DNA from: Candidatus Amunia macphersoniae
GTDB taxonomy: Bacteria; Chloroflexota; Dormibacteria; Aeolococcales; Aeolococcaceae
Length of the DNA stretch: 64,000 nucleotides
Direction: 5' to 3'
Assembly: GCA_016464795.1 (NCBI GenBank)
Contig: JAEKNN010000053.1
Coordinates: 1-64,000 of the forward strand
The first letter of the stretch is position 1, and each line of letters begins with the position of its first letter. The notes under the pieces were generated by a model. The model saw only the letters and a list, made by a program, of their open reading frames with translations. It was not told the origin of the DNA and made no database searches. Position numbers and translations under genes: made by a program. This document shows positions 40,341-48,794 of this stretch, one piece after another.

Positions 40341-40849
40341 CAGAGCTCGCGCCGGGAGATCATGGCCACCGAGCCGAGCAGGATCCCGACGAAGATGGCC
40401 AGAGCCGCGACCGCCAGGAACGACGGGCCGCCCGGCTGACCCGTCGGCGCCGAGGGCAGTTGCGCCACCGGTGCCAGCAGGGGCGGTGCCGGGGTGGGCG
40501 GCGGAGTAGCGCTGACGCCCGCCACCCCGCTGGGTCCCGGGATCGGTGGCGATGGCGGCGGAGAGGCGGGAGTGACCGGGGCAGGCGTGGCGGCAACGCT
40601 CGGCGGCGCAGGACGCGGGGTCGGGGGCTGGGTGGCGACGGGAGGAGTCGGCTGCACCACGATCGGCAGTGGCTGCAACGTGGGCTGCGGGGTGCTGTCG
40701 GCGGCCACGTGGGCGGTGCTGGCGAACATCACCGCGCCGGCGGCGAAGGCGAGCACCACGGCGGCCGCCGGAATTGCGCGCAGGCGGAAGTGGCGGCGTG
40801 ACGGCGGGTGTCCGCCGGCACAGTCAGGGGTCGTTGGAGTGATGCGCAT
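40340..40849 (-). CDS. Pro-rich exported protein with C-terminal anchor
   Basis: 169 residues. Signal-type segment at about 24-45 (AIPAAAVVLAFAAGAVMFAS), then about 90 residues of Pro/Thr/Ala/Val spacer (QPTPPVATQPPTPRPAPPS), and a C-terminal hydrophobic helix (FLAVAALAIFVGILLGSV) ending in SRREL. This is a wall-spanning stalk or surface anchor layout without LPxTG. It overlaps the diguanylate cyclase start as TGATG, so both are made together. It could present or shield the sensor. No catalytic domain is present. Confidence 0.6.
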   Translation of the reverse strand: MRITPTTPDCAGGHPPSRRHFRLRAIPAAAVVLAFAAGAVMFASTAHVAADSTPQPTLQPLPIVVQPTPPVATQPPTPRPAPPSVAATPAPVTPASPPPSPPIPGPSGVAGVSATPPPTPAPPLLAPVAQLPSAPTGQPGGPSFLAVAALAIFVGILLGSVAMISRREL

Positions 40850-40942
40850 GGCCAGGAGTACCCGATCATCGTACTTCTGGACCCAAACGGCCCTCCATGA
40901 CCGTCTGGTGACGATAGGAAAGCGGGACCGCTCCAGGGAGGG

Positions 40943-40948
40943 TACGCT
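40943..40948 (+). promoter_or_regulatory. TACGCT -10 box, leaderless-type
   Basis: TACGCT ends 6 nt before ATG 40955. This is the same spacing as at 5416, 7243, 10314 and 12166. Confidence 0.45.
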
Positions 40949-40954
40949 GAGGCC

Positions 40955-41497
40955 ATGCCTGCTGTGGTGATCAGCTTCCTCGATGGCGAGGTCCTCCATG
41001 CGGAGATTCCTGAGCTCAGCTTCGACATGCCGGTGATCGAGGCCGAGGTTCGCGGCGTCGAGCCCAACAACCAGCGGGCCATCCTGCCTTTGACGGCCAT
41101 CACTCAAATCCTGGTCGGCTCACCGGAGCCCGCCCCGGCAACGGACGTGACAGCTGCCTGGGACCGAGCGGCCTTCCACTTCATCGACGGCCAGGTGATC
41201 CGTGCGTCGATCGAGCCTGGCGCGCTGCTCGGCCGCCACGGCGGGATCTGGCGGGTTGTGCCGCCGGGTGACGCCGAGCTGATCACTCTGGCGATCCCCT
41301 ACTGCGCGCTCAAGGCTGTGTTCCAGATCCGCCAATGGGACAGCCGTCCGTTCTCCGAGCGCGGTGAGGGCAACGGCACCAGGATCGACACGGTGACCCG
41401 GGTTCTTGCCGAGCGGGAGCGCCATCTCGAGGACCTGGCAACGCCCGAGCAGCGACGGCCGCTGATGAGCCGGGTGGGACGGCGACGCGCGCCCTGA
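40955..41497 (+). CDS. Uncharacterised protein with an internal duplication
   Basis: 180 residues, no signal or helix. Two related halves each open with a strand-turn-strand: VVISFLDGEVLHAEIPEL and AAFHFIDGQVIRASIEPG. Each continues to a conserved hydrophobic end (AILPLTAITQILVG and LAIPYCALKAVFQIRQW). The pattern suggests two small beta-barrel domains, like those of ligand or c-di-GMP-binding folds, but no RxxxR or DxSxxG PilZ motif is visible. It is divergent from the diguanylate cyclase operon. Function unknown. Confidence 0.6.
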   Translation: MPAVVISFLDGEVLHAEIPELSFDMPVIEAEVRGVEPNNQRAILPLTAITQILVGSPEPAPATDVTAAWDRAAFHFIDGQVIRASIEPGALLGRHGGIWRVVPPGDAELITLAIPYCALKAVFQIRQWDSRPFSERGEGNGTRIDTVTRVLAERERHLEDLATPEQRRPLMSRVGRRRAP

Positions 41498-41549
41498 CAC
41501 AGCGTCCGGGGAATGCCCGCGGAGCGGTGCGCTGTTACCGTTGCATGCT

Positions 41550-42593
41550 GTGTCACTCAGCCCCCCGGTGACGACGCCGGCGCTGGACGGTGCTCTGGCG
41601 CCGCCCGGCCGGCTGCTCAATCGCCGCACGGTGCTGTCGCTGCTCGCTGCCGCAGTCATCGTCGGAGTTGCCATCTGGCGGGCGCCAATCAACTGGGGGG
41701 ACGCGTTGACACGCATCCGCCATGCCAATCTCGCCCTCTATCTGGCCGCGCTGGTGGTGTTCCAGGCATCCTTCCTGGTGCGCAGCTGGCGCTGGAAGCT
41801 GCTGCTGCGCAATGCCGGCGAGGACCGGCCCACCGCGCCACTCATCCCCATCCTGGTGGTCTCGTTCTTCGTCAATTGCGTGGTTCCGGCGAAGATGGGC
41901 GACGTGTATCGCGCCTACCTGGCGCGGGTCCGCCAGCAGGTGGCGGTGGGGCGCGCGCTGGGCACCATCATCGCTGAGCGCCTGCTCGATCTGGTGGTTC
42001 TCATGGCCCTGCTCATGGGCGCCGGGGCGGTGGTGTTCCACGACCGTGCTCCGGGAGTGCTGATCCCCTACCTGATCGTGGGGGTGAGCGTCTGCGCCGC
42101 CGGTGTCGGCGCCATCGCTGTGATGCGAGCCGGCCGCGGGCAGCGGCTGCTACGCCTGCTCCCCGAAGCCGTGTTCCACCGCTACGAGAGCTTCCGCGTG
42201 GGCACTGTCGAGTCGTTCCGGAACATGCCGCTGCTGCTGTCCCTGACGGCGTCGGTGTGGGCGATGGAGAGCGCGCGGCTGGCCCTTGTGGTGTTTGCGC
42301 TCGGCGACGGCGGCTCGCTCGGGCCCGCGCAGCTGCTGCTGATCGCGCTCGTGGCGGCGCTGCTGACCACTGTGCCGTTCCTCCCCGGCGGCCTCGGGCT
42401 GGTCGAGGCTGGGATGGTGGGCGTGCTGGTGAGCATCGGTGGCGTCGGCCGCGATGCAGCACTGTCGATCGCGCTGCTCGACCGCAGCATCAGCTACGGG
42501 AGCGTGGTCGCCATCGGATTCGTGGTGTTCGCTGTCACCCATGTGCGTCTGCCCCGTGTCGCCGACGGTGCGCTTCACGAGGTCTCGCCGTGA
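41550..42593 (+). CDS. Flippase-like integral membrane protein (LPG synthase TM/AglD family)
   Basis: 347 residues from GTG 41550 (TACCGT box 8 nt before; TTG 41541 is an alternative). About eight transmembrane helices. Family signatures are FLVRSWRWKLLLRNAG, FFVNCVVPAKMGDVYRAYL, GTIIAERLLDLVVL and FLPGGLGLVEAGMVG. The family (UPF0104) moves or modifies lipid-linked molecules. No synthetase domain is attached. It overlaps the downstream sugar epimerase as GTGA, so a role in glycolipid or polysaccharide export is likely (inference). Confidence 0.85.
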   Translation: MSLSPPVTTPALDGALAPPGRLLNRRTVLSLLAAAVIVGVAIWRAPINWGDALTRIRHANLALYLAALVVFQASFLVRSWRWKLLLRNAGEDRPTAPLIPILVVSFFVNCVVPAKMGDVYRAYLARVRQQVAVGRALGTIIAERLLDLVVLMALLMGAGAVVFHDRAPGVLIPYLIVGVSVCAAGVGAIAVMRAGRGQRLLRLLPEAVFHRYESFRVGTVESFRNMPLLLSLTASVWAMESARLALVVFALGDGGSLGPAQLLLIALVAALLTTVPFLPGGLGLVEAGMVGVLVSIGGVGRDAALSIALLDRSISYGSVVAIGFVVFAVTHVRLPRVADGALHEVSP

Positions 42594-43522
42594 GGGCGCT
42601 GGTGACCGGGGGGGCGGGATTCATCGGGTCCACGCTGGTCTCGGCGCTGCTGGAGGCTGGGGCTGAGGTGAGCGTGGTGGATGACCTGTCGCGCGGGCGT
42701 CGCGAGCAGGTGCCGCCGGCGGCTCAGTTCCACCAGGTCGACATCGTCGGGGAGGGCCTGGGCCAGGCGGTGTCAACCGCCCGCCCGGACGTGGTGTTCC
42801 ACCTGGCAGCCCAGATCGATGTGCGGCGCTCGGTGACCGATCCGGTGCTGGACACTCGCATCAATGTCCTGGGGACCGTCAACCTCCTGGCCACATGCGT
42901 GCGCATGGGGGTTCGTCGGATGGTGTTCGCCTCCAGTGGTGGCGCCCTGTACGGCGACACTGACGAGCTGCCCACGCCCGAGGGTCATCCCTGCGTGCCG
43001 GCATCAGCATATGGAGCCGCCAAGCTCGCGGGTGAGAGCTATGGCAACGTCTTTGCGCAGGTGCACGGGCTGGAGTTCGTGGCCCTGCGCTTCGCCAATG
43101 TGTACGGCCCGCGCCAGGATCCGCACGGGGAGGCAGGCGTGGTGGCGATCTTCGCCGAGCGTCTTCTCGACCGGCGCGACGCGGTGATCAACGGTGACGG
43201 CGGCCAGACCCGCGACTACGTGCACGTCGATGACGTCGTCGCTGCCAATCTGCGCGCCGCGGAAACCGACAACCTCGGCGCGTACAACATCGGCACCGGC
43301 CGGGAGTGCGACGTCAACGAGCTCTACTCGCACATCGCGCGTGCCGCCGGTGTCGATTCCCCGGCCGCTCACGGTGCGGCCAAGCCGGGTGAGCAACGCC
43401 GCTCGCGTCTGGACATCACACGCGCCGCCGCGCTCCTCGACTGGCATCCGCGGGTGCCTCTGGAGGAGGGAATCTCAGACACCGTCGCCTGGTTCGCCGC
43501 GCGGCGCGTCGGCGGCGAGTAG
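42590..43522 (+). CDS. NAD-dependent nucleotide-sugar epimerase
   Basis: 310 residues from GTG 42590, overlapping the flippase stop. Canonical extended SDR: ALVTGGAGFIGSTLVSALL, D-D in VSVVDDLSRG, HLAAQIDVRRSV, Ser in FASSGGALYGD, YGAAKLAGE with the catalytic Tyr/Lys, and RFANVYGPRQDPHGEAGVV. It closely follows UDP-glucose 4-epimerase/RmlB-type proteins, and the substrate is probably UDP- or dTDP-hexose. It converges with the next gene, overlapping by 48 nt. Confidence 0.88.
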   Translation: MRALVTGGAGFIGSTLVSALLEAGAEVSVVDDLSRGRREQVPPAAQFHQVDIVGEGLGQAVSTARPDVVFHLAAQIDVRRSVTDPVLDTRINVLGTVNLLATCVRMGVRRMVFASSGGALYGDTDELPTPEGHPCVPASAYGAAKLAGESYGNVFAQVHGLEFVALRFANVYGPRQDPHGEAGVVAIFAERLLDRRDAVINGDGGQTRDYVHVDDVVAANLRAAETDNLGAYNIGTGRECDVNELYSHIARAAGVDSPAAHGAAKPGEQRRSRLDITRAAALLDWHPRVPLEEGISDTVAWFAARRVGGE

Positions 43523-43948
43523 GCCGGCAGCGGCGGCACAGCAGTCGGCAGCGTGGTCCCGCAGCGCGATCACCGCGGCGGTCAGCCCGGGGCTGTCGGC
43601 ATCCGCTTGGACGAGGCGCCAGGCCCACGCAGAGTCCTCGGCCGCCGCCGCCAGCAGTGCACGTGCCGCAGCGTCCGCGTCATCGAGAGTGACGGGATTG
43701 GGGATTCCGTCCAGCGTCTGCTGCACCCCCGCCGCCCCGCGGCGGCCGGTGCGGGCGGCCTCGGCTGCCAGGGCGTCCGGTGAGTCGAGCCATGACGAGA
43801 GGTGATCGACTGACTCCTGCAGTTGCGCGTGGAGTGAGCCGAGCAGGGTTCGCGCCTCGACCGGACGGCCGGACGAGCCGCCAAGGGACCGGTAGGCGGC
43901 GATCAGCAGCAGCACCACAGCGGCGATGACGATGACGTAGACCGCCAT
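43475..43948 (-). CDS. Small membrane-anchored protein, unknown function
   Basis: 157 residues. One N-terminal helix (AVYVIVIAAVVLLLIAAY) is followed by a soluble, Ala-rich helical domain (LHAQLQESVDHLSSWLDSP, and AALLAAAAEDSAWAWRL) with a CC pair near residue 137. No family is recognised. It lies 7 nt past the IF-1 stop, so it may be co-transcribed with infA. The 3' end overlaps the convergent epimerase gene. Confidence 0.55.
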   Translation of the reverse strand: MAVYVIVIAAVVLLLIAAYRSLGGSSGRPVEARTLLGSLHAQLQESVDHLSSWLDSPDALAAEAARTGRRGAAGVQQTLDGIPNPVTLDDADAAARALLAAAAEDSAWAWRLVQADADSPGLTAAVIALRDHAADCCAAAAGLLAADAPRGEPGDGV

Positions 43949-43955
43949 CTGAGAC

Positions 43956-44261
43956 TTACTTGTAGCGGAAGGTGATCCGCCCGCGCGTGAGGTCGTACGG
44001 GCTCAGCTCGACCCGCACCTTGTCGCCGATGAGGATGCGAATGTAAAACTTGCGCATCTTGCCGGCGGTGTAGGCGAGAACCTCCTGGCCGGTGAGCAAC
44101 TTCACCTTGAACATGGCGTTGGGCAGCGGCTCGACGACCGTGGCGTCCATCTCGATCGTCTCCTCCTTGACCTCGGCAGCCTCTGCTGCGGCCGCCGGGT
44201 CCCGGCGGCGTGCGGGGCCGCGGCGGCGCGCGCCGCCGGGACGAGGTGGACGTCGGGCCAA
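43956..44261 (-). CDS. infA: Translation initiation factor IF-1 with a basic N-terminal extension
   Basis: 101 residues from TTG 44261. The last 70 are a standard S1-fold IF-1 ([48 protein letters not shown]). Normal IF-1 is about 72 residues beginning just before that point, but here there is no start codon at the usual place. The frame runs upstream through [19 protein letters not shown] and an Ala-rich hinge to a TTG with AGGAG six bases before it. The extension of about 30 residues is likely real and could contact rRNA. A further upstream start cannot be excluded. Confidence 0.85.
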   Translation of the reverse strand: MARRPPRPGGARRRGPARRRDPAAAAEAAEVKEETIEMDATVVEPLPNAMFKVKLLTGQEVLAYTAGKMRKFYIRILIGDKVRVELSPYDLTRGRITFRYK

Positions 44262-44392
44262 GAGGATCTCCTCGGAAAGACTGTGCGGCGCAATCCGCGA
44301 TTGCCGGTCGAGGGTAGCACGGCCACCGTCGCGGTTGCGGCCGCGAGAACTCAATTCGCCAGTAGAATCAAGCGAAGTTCACAGGAGAGGGA

Positions 44393-47300
44393 ATGTCCCA
44401 ATCGATGGCAATGCCACGCCAGTCTTTTCTCGATGCGCTCAGCAAGCGTGTTCTCGTCTACGACGGGGCGATGGGCACCGGCCTGCAGGCACTGGAGCCG
44501 ACCGCCGCCGATTTCGGTGGCCCTGCGCTCGAGGGGTGGATGGACGGTCTGGTGCTGCACGCACCGCACCTCGTCGAGCGCGTGCACCGTTCCTTCCTCG
44601 AGGTGGGCTGCGACGTCCTCGAGACGGCCACGTTCCAGGCCACCCGGGTTCGACTGGTGGAGTGGGGCCAGGCGGAGGTCACCCTCGAGCTCAACCGGTC
44701 GGCAGCCGCATTGGCGCGCCGCTTGGCTGATGAGTACTCGACACCGCAGCAGCCGCGGTTTGTCGCTGGCAGCATCGGTCCGAGCGGTTTTCTGCCGTCG
44801 TCGAGCGACCCGTCGTTGTCGCGAATCACCTTCGGCGAGCTCGTCGAGACCTTCACCGAACAGGCGCAAGGTCTCGTCGAGGGCGGTAGCGACCTGCTGA
44901 TCATCGAGACCGCACAGGACATCCTGGAGGTGCGCGCTGCCATCTTCGGGTGCCGCCAGGCGTTCAGCAGGACCGGTGTGGTGCTTCCGCTGCATGCCTC
45001 GGTCAGCCTGCTCGACACCAGTGGAACCATGCTTCTCGGCACCGACCCCGGTGCGGTCGTGGCAATCCTCGACTCACTCGGGGTCGACGTGATCGGCCTC
45101 AACTGCTCGACCGGCCCCGAGCTGATGCGTGACGGCATCCGGCTGATCGTCGAACGCAGCTCGGTGCCCGTCGCATGCATCCCCAACGCCGGCATTCCCA
45201 GCAATGTCGGTGGCAGAGCTCACTTTCCGCTCGGCGCCGTGGAGATGGCCGCGCAGCTCGAGGACTTCGTGCGCCGCCTCGGGGTGGCCGCGGTCGGCGG
45301 CTGCTGCGGCAGCACCGCCGAGCACATCGCCGAGCTGGTGGCACGCGTCCGGTCACTGCCTGCGCCTCAGCGGGCTGGTGACGGTGTGCCCCGCCTGGCC
45401 AGCGCCATGAGCGCGGTCGACCTCCATCAACAACCCGCACCTCTGCTCATCGGCGAGCGCGTCAACGCCCAGGGTTCGCGTGCCGTCAAGCGCCTCCTCC
45501 TCGAGGAGGACTACGAGGGGATGGTGGCCATCGGGCGAGGACAGGCAGAAGGAGGCGCGCATGCGCTCGACGTGTGCGTCGCCGTCACCGAGCGCAGCGA
45601 TGAGGCCGAGCAGATGCGCGCGGTCGTTCGCGGGCTGGAGATGTCAGTGGATGCCCCGCTGATCTTCGACAGCACCGACGCCGCCGTGATTCGCACGGCC
45701 CTGGAGTCCTATCCCGGGCGCGCGGTGGTCAACAGCGTCAACCTGGAGAACGGTCGGACCCGCTGTGAGACTGTGCTGCCGCTGGTGCGGGATCACGGCG
45801 CGGCGGTGGTGGCCCTGACCATCGACGAGCAAGGGATGGCCAACACCGCCGATCGGAAGCTGGCGGTGGCCACGCGCATCCGCGACATCGCCTGCGATGA
45901 GTTTCGCCTCCAGCCACATCAGATCCTCTTCGACGCGTTGACGTTCACCCTGGCCACCGGTGAGGCCGAGTACATCGACTCGGCGCATCAGACGATCGAG
46001 GGGATCCGGCGGATCAAGCAGACGCTCGGTGGCGTTCTCACCGTGCTCGGTGTCTCCAACGTGTCGTTCGGCCTGTCGGCGGTCAGCCGGCCGGTGCTCA
46101 ACAGCGTGTTCCTCTACCACTGTGTCCAGGCAGGACTGGATGCGGCGATCGTCAATCCGGCTCACATCACCCCGTACGCTGAGATCGGCGCCGCCGAGCG
46201 TGAGCTCGCTGAGGACCTGATCTTCAATCGGCGCGGTGATGCGCTGGCTCGGTACATCGGTCACTTCGACGGCGCCGAGACGGTGGCCACCGATTCCACA
46301 GTCGATCCGTTCGCGGGGATGCCCCCTGCGGAGCGCATCCATGCGCAGATCCTGCAGCGGCGCCGCGACGGCATCGAGGAGCAGATCGACCTCGCCGTCG
46401 GCGAACGTGCCCCGGTCGCGGTGCTCAACGAGGTGCTGCTGCCGGCGATGAAGGAGGTTGGTGATCGCTTCGGCGCGGGCGAGTTGATCCTGCCCTTCGT
46501 CCTGCAGAGCGCGGAGGTGATGAAGCGAGCCGTCAGCCAGCTGGAGAAGTACCTCGATCGTGTCGAAGGCACCTCAAAGGGCACCATCGTGCTCGCCACC
46601 GTGTACGGAGACGTCCACGACATCGGCAAGAATCTGGTCAACACCATCCTCAGCAACAACGGCTACACAGTTCACGACCTCGGCAAGCAGGTGCCGCTGA
46701 CCACAATCATCGACCGTGCGGTCGAGGTCGGGGCCGACATCATCGGGTTGAGCGCGCTTCTGGTCAGCACCAGCAAGCAGATGCCGCTGTGCCTGCACGA
46801 GCTGTCGGCACGCGGGCTCGCCTTTCCGGTGATCATCGGTGGTGCCGCCATCAATCGCGGCTTCGGCCGGCGCATCCTCACCCTCGATGACGGCAACACG
46901 TACGACGCCGGCGTGTTCTATTGCAAGGACGCCTTCGAAGGGCTGGATACTGTCGAACAGTTGCGCGACGAGCCACGACGCGTCGCCTTGCTCGGGCGCA
47001 TGCACGACGAGGCAGTGCATCAAGCCGAACGTGACAGCGAGCGCGAGGCCCGCCGGCATGCCGCTGCGACCGCCAACGCCATCGGGGTACCGCTGAATGC
47101 GCGCAGCGACACCGCCACCGACATCGCCATACCCGCCCCACCGTTCTGGGGTGCGCACCTTCTCGATGACATCTCCATCGATGAGGTGACGCCGTGCATC
47201 GATCGCAACTCGCTGTTCAAGATGAGCTGGCAGTTCAAGGGTGTTCACGACCCGCAGCGCTGGGCGGAGCTGCTCGAGCAGGAGCTGGAGCCGCGGCTCG

Positions 47301-47965
47301 CCCGCTCCATCGATGAGGCTCGGCACGGCGGCTGGTTGCGACTTCAGGCTGTCTACGGCTACTGGCCGGCTCTGGCCGACGGCGATTCGGTGGTCATCTA
47401 CGATCCCAAGCGACACGATGTGGAGCTCGCGCGCTTCACCTTTCCGCGCCAGCGCGCTCAGAATCGTCTCTGCCTGGCCGATTACGTGCGTCCGCTGTCG
47501 GAAGCGCGCGACGGCGAGCGTGATGTGGTGGCACTGCAGCTGGTGACCACCGGTCCTGGAGCATCAGAGTTGAGCGCGCAGCTCCAGCGCGACGGCGAGT
47601 ACGACGACATGCTGCGTGTGCACGGCTTTGCCACCCAGATGGCGGAGGCCACCGCGGAATGGCTGCACTTGCGCATCCGCGGTGAGCTGGGGCTCGACCA
47701 CGATCGAGGGCGGCGCTACTCGTGGGGTTACCCGTCGTGCCCAGACCTCGCCGACCACCAGACCTTCTTCTCCCTGGTCCCTGCCGATCTCATTGGGGTC
47801 GAGCTGACCGAGGGATTTCAGCTGGTCCCGGAGCAATCGACAGCGGCAATCGTGCTGCACCATCCGCAGGCGCGGTATTTCGCCGTCTACGGTGGTGGCG
47901 AGGTCGATGGCCCTGGGGCACCGGAGGCGGAGCCGCGCATCGCAGTCGGCGCACACTCCCGGTAG
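44393..47965 (+). CDS. metH: Cobalamin-dependent methionine synthase
   Basis: 1190 residues with all modules. The homocysteine domain has VLVYDGAMGTGLQ; its zinc ligands are Cys in GLNCSTGPE and the GGCCGS pair. The methyltetrahydrofolate domain (about 345-600) has IGERVNAQGSR. A cap helix domain follows, then the B12 domain with VYGDVHDIGKNLVN (His ligand near residue 742). The C-terminal reactivation domain has RRYSWGYPSCPDLADH. It transfers a methyl group from CH3-THF to homocysteine. A TAGAAT box and AGGAGAGG lie just upstream; I see no B12 or SAM riboswitch. The stop lies inside a tandem repeat. Confidence 0.97.
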   Translation: MSQSMAMPRQSFLDALSKRVLVYDGAMGTGLQALEPTAADFGGPALEGWMDGLVLHAPHLVERVHRSFLEVGCDVLETATFQATRVRLVEWGQAEVTLELNRSAAALARRLADEYSTPQQPRFVAGSIGPSGFLPSSSDPSLSRITFGELVETFTEQAQGLVEGGSDLLIIETAQDILEVRAAIFGCRQAFSRTGVVLPLHASVSLLDTSGTMLLGTDPGAVVAILDSLGVDVIGLNCSTGPELMRDGIRLIVERSSVPVACIPNAGIPSNVGGRAHFPLGAVEMAAQLEDFVRRLGVAAVGGCCGSTAEHIAELVARVRSLPAPQRAGDGVPRLASAMSAVDLHQQPAPLLIGERVNAQGSRAVKRLLLEEDYEGMVAIGRGQAEGGAHALDVCVAVTERSDEAEQMRAVVRGLEMSVDAPLIFDSTDAAVIRTALESYPGRAVVNSVNLENGRTRCETVLPLVRDHGAAVVALTIDEQGMANTADRKLAVATRIRDIACDEFRLQPHQILFDALTFTLATGEAEYIDSAHQTIEGIRRIKQTLGGVLTVLGVSNVSFGLSAVSRPVLNSVFLYHCVQAGLDAAIVNPAHITPYAEIGAAERELAEDLIFNRRGDALARYIGHFDGAETVATDSTVDPFAGMPPAERIHAQILQRRRDGIEEQIDLAVGERAPVAVLNEVLLPAMKEVGDRFGAGELILPFVLQSAEVMKRAVSQLEKYLDRVEGTSKGTIVLATVYGDVHDIGKNLVNTILSNNGYTVHDLGKQVPLTTIIDRAVEVGADIIGLSALLVSTSKQMPLCLHELSARGLAFPVIIGGAAINRGFGRRILTLDDGNTYDAGVFYCKDAFEGLDTVEQLRDEPRRVALLGRMHDEAVHQAERDSEREARRHAAATANAIGVPLNARSDTATDIAIPAPPFWGAHLLDDISIDEVTPCIDRNSLFKMSWQFKGVHDPQRWAELLEQELEPRLARSIDEARHGGWLRLQAVYGYWPALADGDSVVIYDPKRHDVELARFTFPRQRAQNRLCLADYVRPLSEARDGERDVVALQLVTTGPGASELSAQLQRDGEYDDMLRVHGFATQMAEATAEWLHLRIRGELGLDHDRGRRYSWGYPSCPDLADHQTFFSLVPADLIGVELTEGFQLVPEQSTAAIVLHHPQARYFAVYGGGEVDGPGAPEAEPRIAVGAHSR

Positions 47966-48027
47966 CGCACAGTCCCGGCAGCGCACAGTCCGGGTGGCGC
48001 ACAGTCCCGGTGCGCTCAGTCCCGGTA
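47949..48027. repeat. 16-bp tandem repeat across two convergent gene ends
   Basis: Five units of GCGCACAGTCCCGGTA type at 47949, 47965, 47981, 47997 and 48012. The fourth unit is 15 bp and the others differ by one or two bases. The first unit supplies the last codons and most of the stop of metH. The last supplies the stop of the minus-strand gene. Units two to four fill the short gap. Confidence 0.85.
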
Positions 48028-48303
48028 GCGGTCGATCAGGTGGCCCTCTTCAACCCACTTGTCCCGGTAGAAGTGGCAGGTCGAGGGTTCACTGATGCAC
48101 GGTGGCACCGGATGCCTGCCGGTGAAGTTGTGGGTGCGATGATCAACGTGGCAGTCAGCCTTGAATCGGGTCAGCAGCCCGAAGACCGCGGGTTCGCGGA
48201 GGATCTGTTCGAGGTACGGGCACCGCTGCGTGGGGATGGTGCGATGCGAGGTTCGCGCAGCAGGCTCATCGTCACGCCACCACGAGGGCGGGTCGGCGCG
48301 CAT
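48016..48303 (-). CDS. Small Cys/His-containing protein, unknown function
   Basis: 95 residues. Possible metal-binding residues are spaced C-x(20)-C-H-x(3)-H-x(2)-H (CPYLEQIL... and DCHVDHRTHNF), then PPCISEPSTCHFYRDKW. Trp/Asp-rich ends are present. The arrangement suggests a small zinc or iron-sulfur protein, but no family is recognised. It ends within the 16-bp repeat at 47949-48027. The gene lies just downstream of a receiver-domain gene on the same strand. Confidence 0.5.
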   Translation of the reverse strand: MRADPPSWWRDDEPAARTSHRTIPTQRCPYLEQILREPAVFGLLTRFKADCHVDHRTHNFTGRHPVPPCISEPSTCHFYRDKWVEEGHLIDRYRD

Positions 48304-48314
48304 GGCGTGGGAGC

Positions 48315-48680
48315 TCAGGCCGCGAGCATCGATTGGATGCGCGAGGCGAGCTCCTTGATCTTGAATGGCTTGGCGAGCGTCTGAACGTTGCCATACGCCT
48401 CGAGCTTGGGCGTTGTGGTTGCGTTGACGAGCGCACTGACCACCAGCACCTTGGACCCGTCGCCATGGTCAGAGCGGATGCGCTCCAGCACCTGAGTCCC
48501 GCTCAACTCACCCGGAAGCATCAGGTCGAGCAGGACGAGATCGGGCTTGAAGTCGGTGAAGGCTGTGAGCCCTTCGTCCCCGCTCTTGGCGACGCGGACC
48601 TCGTAGCCCTCCATGGTGCAGAGCAACGACTCGATGTCCGCCAACGCGTAGTAGTCTTCGATGATCAGGACTCTCTTCAT
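48315..48680 (-). CDS. Stand-alone receiver-domain response regulator
   Basis: 121 residues from ATG 48680. Receiver only: VLIIEDYYALADIE acidic pair, phospho-acceptor in LVLLDLMLPGELSG, switch Ser in VLVVSALVNA, and Lys in TLAKPFKIKEL. No output domain follows. Such CheY-like proteins signal by binding partners. The kinase partner is not adjacent. It ends 12 nt before the small Cys/His gene, so the two may be co-transcribed. Confidence 0.88.
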   Translation of the reverse strand: MKRVLIIEDYYALADIESLLCTMEGYEVRVAKSGDEGLTAFTDFKPDLVLLDLMLPGELSGTQVLERIRSDHGDGSKVLVVSALVNATTTPKLEAYGNVQTLAKPFKIKELASRIQSMLAA

Positions 48681-48794
48681 CGGCTTCGCATATTGGTGGT
48701 CATGGTGGTGAGACGCAAGTCCCGCTGAGCATACCAAGCGCTTCCGACGATGCGAGGATTCCGCGACAGAAGCGTGACCCGGGCGGCAGGCCCG

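Noticed and set aside
44262-44392. Looked for a cobalamin or SAM riboswitch before metH.
   Set aside because: The gap is short and contains only a TAGAAT box and ribosome site; no B12 box or SAM-aptamer layout is visible.
47949-48027. Considered as a CRISPR array or integron attC.
   Set aside because: Units abut directly with no spacers, and no integrase or cas gene is present.
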